The position numbers and the translations under genes were made by a program. Positions 61,562 to 64,000 of a stretch of 64,000 nt of DNA are shown piece after piece. This stretch comes from an uncultured Chitinophaga sp. Lineage in GTDB: Bacteria > Bacteroidota > Bacteroidia > Chitinophagales > Chitinophagaceae. The stretch covers positions 211,624-275,623 of the forward strand of contig NZ_CAMLHC010000008.1 in the NCBI RefSeq assembly GCF_946479755.1, read 5' to 3'. The notes beneath the pieces were generated by a model. It saw only the letters and a program-made list of their open reading frames with translations. It was not told the DNA's origin and made no database searches. Position 1 is the first letter of the stretch; each line of letters starts with the position of its first letter.

Positions 61562-62491
61562 TTAGCTTTTGGCGTTGATGGCGTTCACGATAAGTTGAGC
61601 GACGGATTTGACTTGCAGAAATGCGTCATGGATCAGGAGCGCATTGGGGTGGGTGTCTGTGCAGACGATGCCTTTGACGATACCGCTGTCTTTGATTTTC
61701 TGAAATCCGTTTCCCGCGAAGATGCCGTGGGTGGTGATCACATAGATGTCGCGGGCGCCGGCGTCGCGGTAGGCTTCTGCGGCGTGCAGCAGGGAGCCGC
61801 CGGTGCGGATCATGTCATCATAGATGATCACGATTTTATCTTTTACATCGGCGCTGATGGCAGTGATGGCGGTTTCTTCGCCGGAGATGCGGCGTTTGAA
61901 GACAAATGCGGCCTGTACATGAAAGTCGTTGGCCAGTGATTCCACCCATTTGGCCCTGCCGGCGTCGGTGCTGGCGAGTACAAAGGGTTGGCCGCCAGCC
62001 AGTTCCAGCGCTGCTTCTTTTACGAAATCTTTCGCATAAAGATGTACCGGGCGGATATCATTTTCGAAATACCAGGTGATGCCATCCACATGAAGATCGA
62101 TCAGCATCACGCGGTTGCCCCTCGAGGTATTGGGGAGAGACGAGAAAAGTACGGCTCTTGTTTTGGCTTTCACGATTTCGCCGTATTTCACGGCTCTTTC
62201 CATGGTGGAATAACCGAAGAAAGGGATGACGAGGGTAAGGGAGTGTGCGCCCAGTTGTATGCAACCGCTGGCAAGGTCATATAGTTCGAGCGTTTCTTTA
62301 TCGTCGATGGTGCCACCGATGAGGATCACTTCTTTATTGCTGATTTCGCTGACAATACGGTGATAGTGTTCTCCATCCGGAAAATCCCGGATGTCCAGCA
62401 CTCCGTTTTCCCAGGGAGCGTCGGGGAGTGACAGGATGCGGTCTTTCAGGTATTGGTAGTGCTGTGTGGCAAAAATGATCTTCTGTGGCAT
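61562..62491 (-). CDS. prs: Ribose-phosphate pyrophosphokinase, class II-like
   Basis: 309 aa. PRPP-synthetase fold: FPDGEHYHRIV, LVIPFFGYSTMERAVKYGE, VMLIDLHVDGITWYF, LASTDAGRAKWVESLA, the loop FKRRISGEE and the PRPP motif VIIYDDMIRTGGSLLHAAEAY. Canonical bacterial enzymes read PYFGYARQDR, DLHAEQIQGFF, SPDxGG and DDMIDTGGT at these places. The STMERxxxxGE and DxHxxxxxFYF-like pattern is closer to plant class II enzymes, which are not regulated by phosphate and ADP in the usual way. It makes PRPP for nucleotide synthesis. A canonical prs may exist elsewhere. Confidence 0.85.
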   Translation of the reverse strand: MPQKIIFATQHYQYLKDRILSLPDAPWENGVLDIRDFPDGEHYHRIVSEISNKEVILIGGTIDDKETLELYDLASGCIQLGAHSLTLVIPFFGYSTMERAVKYGEIVKAKTRAVLFSSLPNTSRGNRVMLIDLHVDGITWYFENDIRPVHLYAKDFVKEAALELAGGQPFVLASTDAGRAKWVESLANDFHVQAAFVFKRRISGEETAITAISADVKDKIVIIYDDMIRTGGSLLHAAEAYRDAGARDIYVITTHGIFAGNGFQKIKDSGIVKGIVCTDTHPNALLIHDAFLQVKSVAQLIVNAINAKS

Positions 62492-62606
62492 GATAATGGT
62501 GAATTGAGGTAAAAATAAGCTATTTATAAGGTTGATAATTAATATTTTTGCCGCCGAGCACTGTCACATACCCGCTTTTTTAACTTTTCATTAGCGGGTG
62601 GAACGT

Positions 62607-62614
62607 TAAATTTG
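62607..62614 (+). promoter_or_regulatory. Predicted -7 promoter element
   Basis: TAAATTTG, exact TAnnTTTG match, 16 bp before the ATG at 62631. A second match TATTTTTG lies at 62543-62550. Confidence 0.45.
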
Positions 62615-62630
62615 ATAGATTAGTACGTCC

Positions 62631-63356
62631 ATGATTCGTTTTTTAGCATATACCGGAGCACTGTTTTTCTTCTTTTTCATATGCCAACAGCATACCTCTG
62701 CACAGGTGAGATTGTCTGGTATGGTGGCTGACCAGGAGACTAAAACGGGTTTGCCATTTGTTTCCATCGTTAACAAAAGGACGATGACGGGTACGCTCAG
62801 TAGTGAGAGCGGACGTTATTATATAGAAGCCCTGCCGGGCGACACCATTGAGTTTTCGATGCTCAGTTATGCGCAGCGCCAGGTTGTGGCGCCGGGCATG
62901 TCTACCACGCAGGATATTTACCTGCAGCGGCGGTTGTTCGAGTTGCAGGGTGTGAATGTAAAAGGGATCAATCACACCAAAGACTCCCTGGCCACGCGCC
63001 AGGAGTATGGCCGTTATTTCAATTACAAGAAGCCCGGGGCGATGGACGTGCTGAAAACACTGCCGGCCAATCCCATTACTGCTTTGACTTACCTGGTGCC
63101 AAGCAAAACACGTAAACGCAAGGAGCAGTTCAAGGAGCAGCTGGTATACTGGGAAAAAGAAAAGTATATTGATTACCGTTATTCTCCCGAACTGGTGGCT
63201 AAAATGACCAAATTACAGTCGCCCGAACTGGATACCTTTATGCATAAGTACCGTCCAGGCTACCAGTTTCTGAATGAAGCATCCGAGTATGACCTGCTGT
63301 TGTTCATCAAGCAGTCTTTTGAGGACTACCAGCGGCAGAAAGGGAACAAACAATAA
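62631..63356 (+). CDS. Secreted carboxypeptidase-regulatory-like domain protein
   Basis: 241 aa. Signal peptide about 1-24 (LFFFFFICQQHTSAQ). Residues 26-105 are a CarboxypepD_reg-like beta-sandwich (VRLSGMVADQETKTGLPFVS, GTLSSESGRYYIEALPGDTI, SMLSYAQRQV), the same domain that starts SusC receptors, but with no barrel behind it. The C-terminal 120 residues are helical and charged (KTRKRKEQFKEQLVYWEKEK, YDLLLFIKQSFEDYQRQKG). Stand-alone proteins of this type are frequent in Bacteroidota and of unknown function. A strong terminator follows. Confidence 0.78.
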   Translation: MIRFLAYTGALFFFFFICQQHTSAQVRLSGMVADQETKTGLPFVSIVNKRTMTGTLSSESGRYYIEALPGDTIEFSMLSYAQRQVVAPGMSTTQDIYLQRRLFELQGVNVKGINHTKDSLATRQEYGRYFNYKKPGAMDVLKTLPANPITALTYLVPSKTRKRKEQFKEQLVYWEKEKYIDYRYSPELVAKMTKLQSPELDTFMHKYRPGYQFLNEASEYDLLLFIKQSFEDYQRQKGNKQ

Positions 63357-63376
63357 ATCATCTTCCTTTATAAAAG

Positions 63377-63410
63377 AAAAAACCCGGAACAGCGACGTTC
63401 CGGGTTTTTT
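63377..63410 (+). terminator. Intrinsic terminator
   Basis: 14-bp perfect stem AAAAAACCCGGAAC / GTTCCGGGTTTTTT around AGCGAC. Confidence 0.92.
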
Positions 63411-63490
63411 TGTGCGATATATTACCAAATTGTTAACCTGTAAAACGGACTAGGAACATCTTATTTCCCGGACGTACTCTTTGCGTAAAT

Positions 63491-63504
63491 ACCCTGAACA
63501 GGGT
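63491..63504. promoter_or_regulatory. 14-bp palindrome before fecR-like gene
   Basis: ACCCTG-AA-CAGGGT, 8 bp before the ATG at 63513. Could be an operator or a leader hairpin covering the start. Confidence 0.35.
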
Positions 63505-63512
63505 GCGGGAAT

Positions 63513-64000
63513 ATGGATAAACAGCTACTAGAAAAGTATTTTAAGGGGCAATGTACACCGCAGGAAGCGGCGAAGGTTGAAAGCTGGCTTTCTGCCGCAG
63601 ATACGATGCTGCTGGATGAGTTTATGATGGAAAAATGGGAGGAAGCCAATGCGCCGGTAGTGATGACGCCCCGTGTACATAAGTTCTGGTACGGCGCAGC
63701 CGCAGCAGCCGTCATCGGCATTATTGTTTCCATTGCCTTTTTCTGGCAACACCGTACCGCGGTACGCCCTGTAGCCGTGAAATGGGATACCCTGCACAAT
63801 ACCAGCGACAACATACAATTGTTCACCATGGAGGATGGCAGTGAAGTCTGGCTCAACACACATTCGTCTATTATCTATCAGGACCGGTACAACCAGGAAT
63901 CGAGAGAGTTATGGCTGCATGGTGAAGCTTATTTCAAGGTAACAAAAGATGAGAAACGGCCTTTCCTGGTGCATACCGGTCACCTGACCACTACGGTGCT
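63513..64000 (+). CDS. FecR family anti-sigma factor (3' partial)
   Basis: The frame opens at the ATG 63513 and runs off the right edge; 162 residues are visible. Residues 1-50 are the cytoplasmic sigma-binding part (MDKQLLEKYFKGQCTPQEAA, VESWLSAAD), 58-78 a membrane helix (FWYGAAAAAVIGIIVSIAFF), and from about 100 the FecR domain (IQLFTMEDGSEVWLNTHSSI, ELWLHGEAYFKVTKDEKRPF). Such proteins hold an ECF sigma factor until a SusC/TonB receptor signals. No sigma gene lies immediately upstream, which is the usual place. A 14-bp palindrome ACCCTGAACAGGGT lies at 63491-63504 just before the start. Confidence 0.92.
   Translation, partial: MDKQLLEKYFKGQCTPQEAAKVESWLSAADTMLLDEFMMEKWEEANAPVVMTPRVHKFWYGAAAAAVIGIIVSIAFFWQHRTAVRPVAVKWDTLHNTSDNIQLFTMEDGSEVWLNTHSSIIYQDRYNQESRELWLHGEAYFKVTKDEKRPFLVHTGHLTTTV

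Overview
The window comes from a Bacteroidota chromosome, most likely a Chitinophaga-like member of the Chitinophagaceae (inference from gene content; no rRNA gene is present). Support: two SusC/SusD outer-membrane glycan-uptake pairs, a FecR-type anti-sigma factor, a GH92 mannosidase, a bacterial geranylgeranylglyceryl-phosphate synthase-like gene, DUF2490, DUF3078 and YcxB-type proteins, and repeated TAnnTTTG -7 elements of the Bacteroidota primary sigma factor in front of genes. I see no tRNA, rRNA, CRISPR array, prophage or insertion sequence.

Layout: 1-7.1 kb holds an AAA ATPase (cut by the left edge) with a TPR membrane protein, gyrB, an AsmA-like envelope protein and a cysteine-rich AraC regulator. 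7.3-18.5 kb is a glycan utilisation locus: a membrane-spanning one-component regulator (LamG/kelch outside, SARP-like DNA-binding output inside) divergent from susC-susD, a secreted EEP phosphatase/phosphodiesterase and a divergent GH92 alpha-mannosidase. 18.6-36.4 kb is mostly housekeeping: a PepSY-like protein, ileS with a histone-H1/DksA fusion, a glycosyltransferase-HAD fusion, an MsbA-like exporter, rbfA, a LolE-like permease, an unpaired transketolase N-half, a WecA-like transferase, frr, a DMT transporter, PPK2, mscL, a DUF3078 protein and scpA. 36.4-41 kb collects an AraC regulator, two pirins, YceI, a nitroreductase and OsmC, which looks like a redox/electrophile stress cluster. 41-49.6 kb has a HAD phosphatase, a coiled-coil protein, a PAS kinase-like protein without an ATPase domain, a PaaE-like reductase, dxs, a LytS/LytTR two-component pair and the GGGP synthase-like gene. 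50-53.3 kb is the class II ribonucleotide reductase. 53.3-64 kb has tiny promoter-ORF-terminator units, small envelope proteins, the second SusC/SusD pair, a class II-like PRPP synthetase, a carboxypeptidase-regulatory-domain protein and a FecR gene cut by the right edge.

The most interesting signals are three direct repeats with an exact 21-bp period upstream of the LytS/LytTR operon (probable response-regulator operator); the GT81-like/HAD fusion whose HAD nucleophile Asp is Asn; the membrane SARP regulator beside the mannan-type locus; and three very small candidate transcription units (promoter -7 element, short ORF or no ORF, terminator) between genes. Convergent gene pairs are often separated by long, perfect, short-loop inverted repeats that act as probable two-way terminators.
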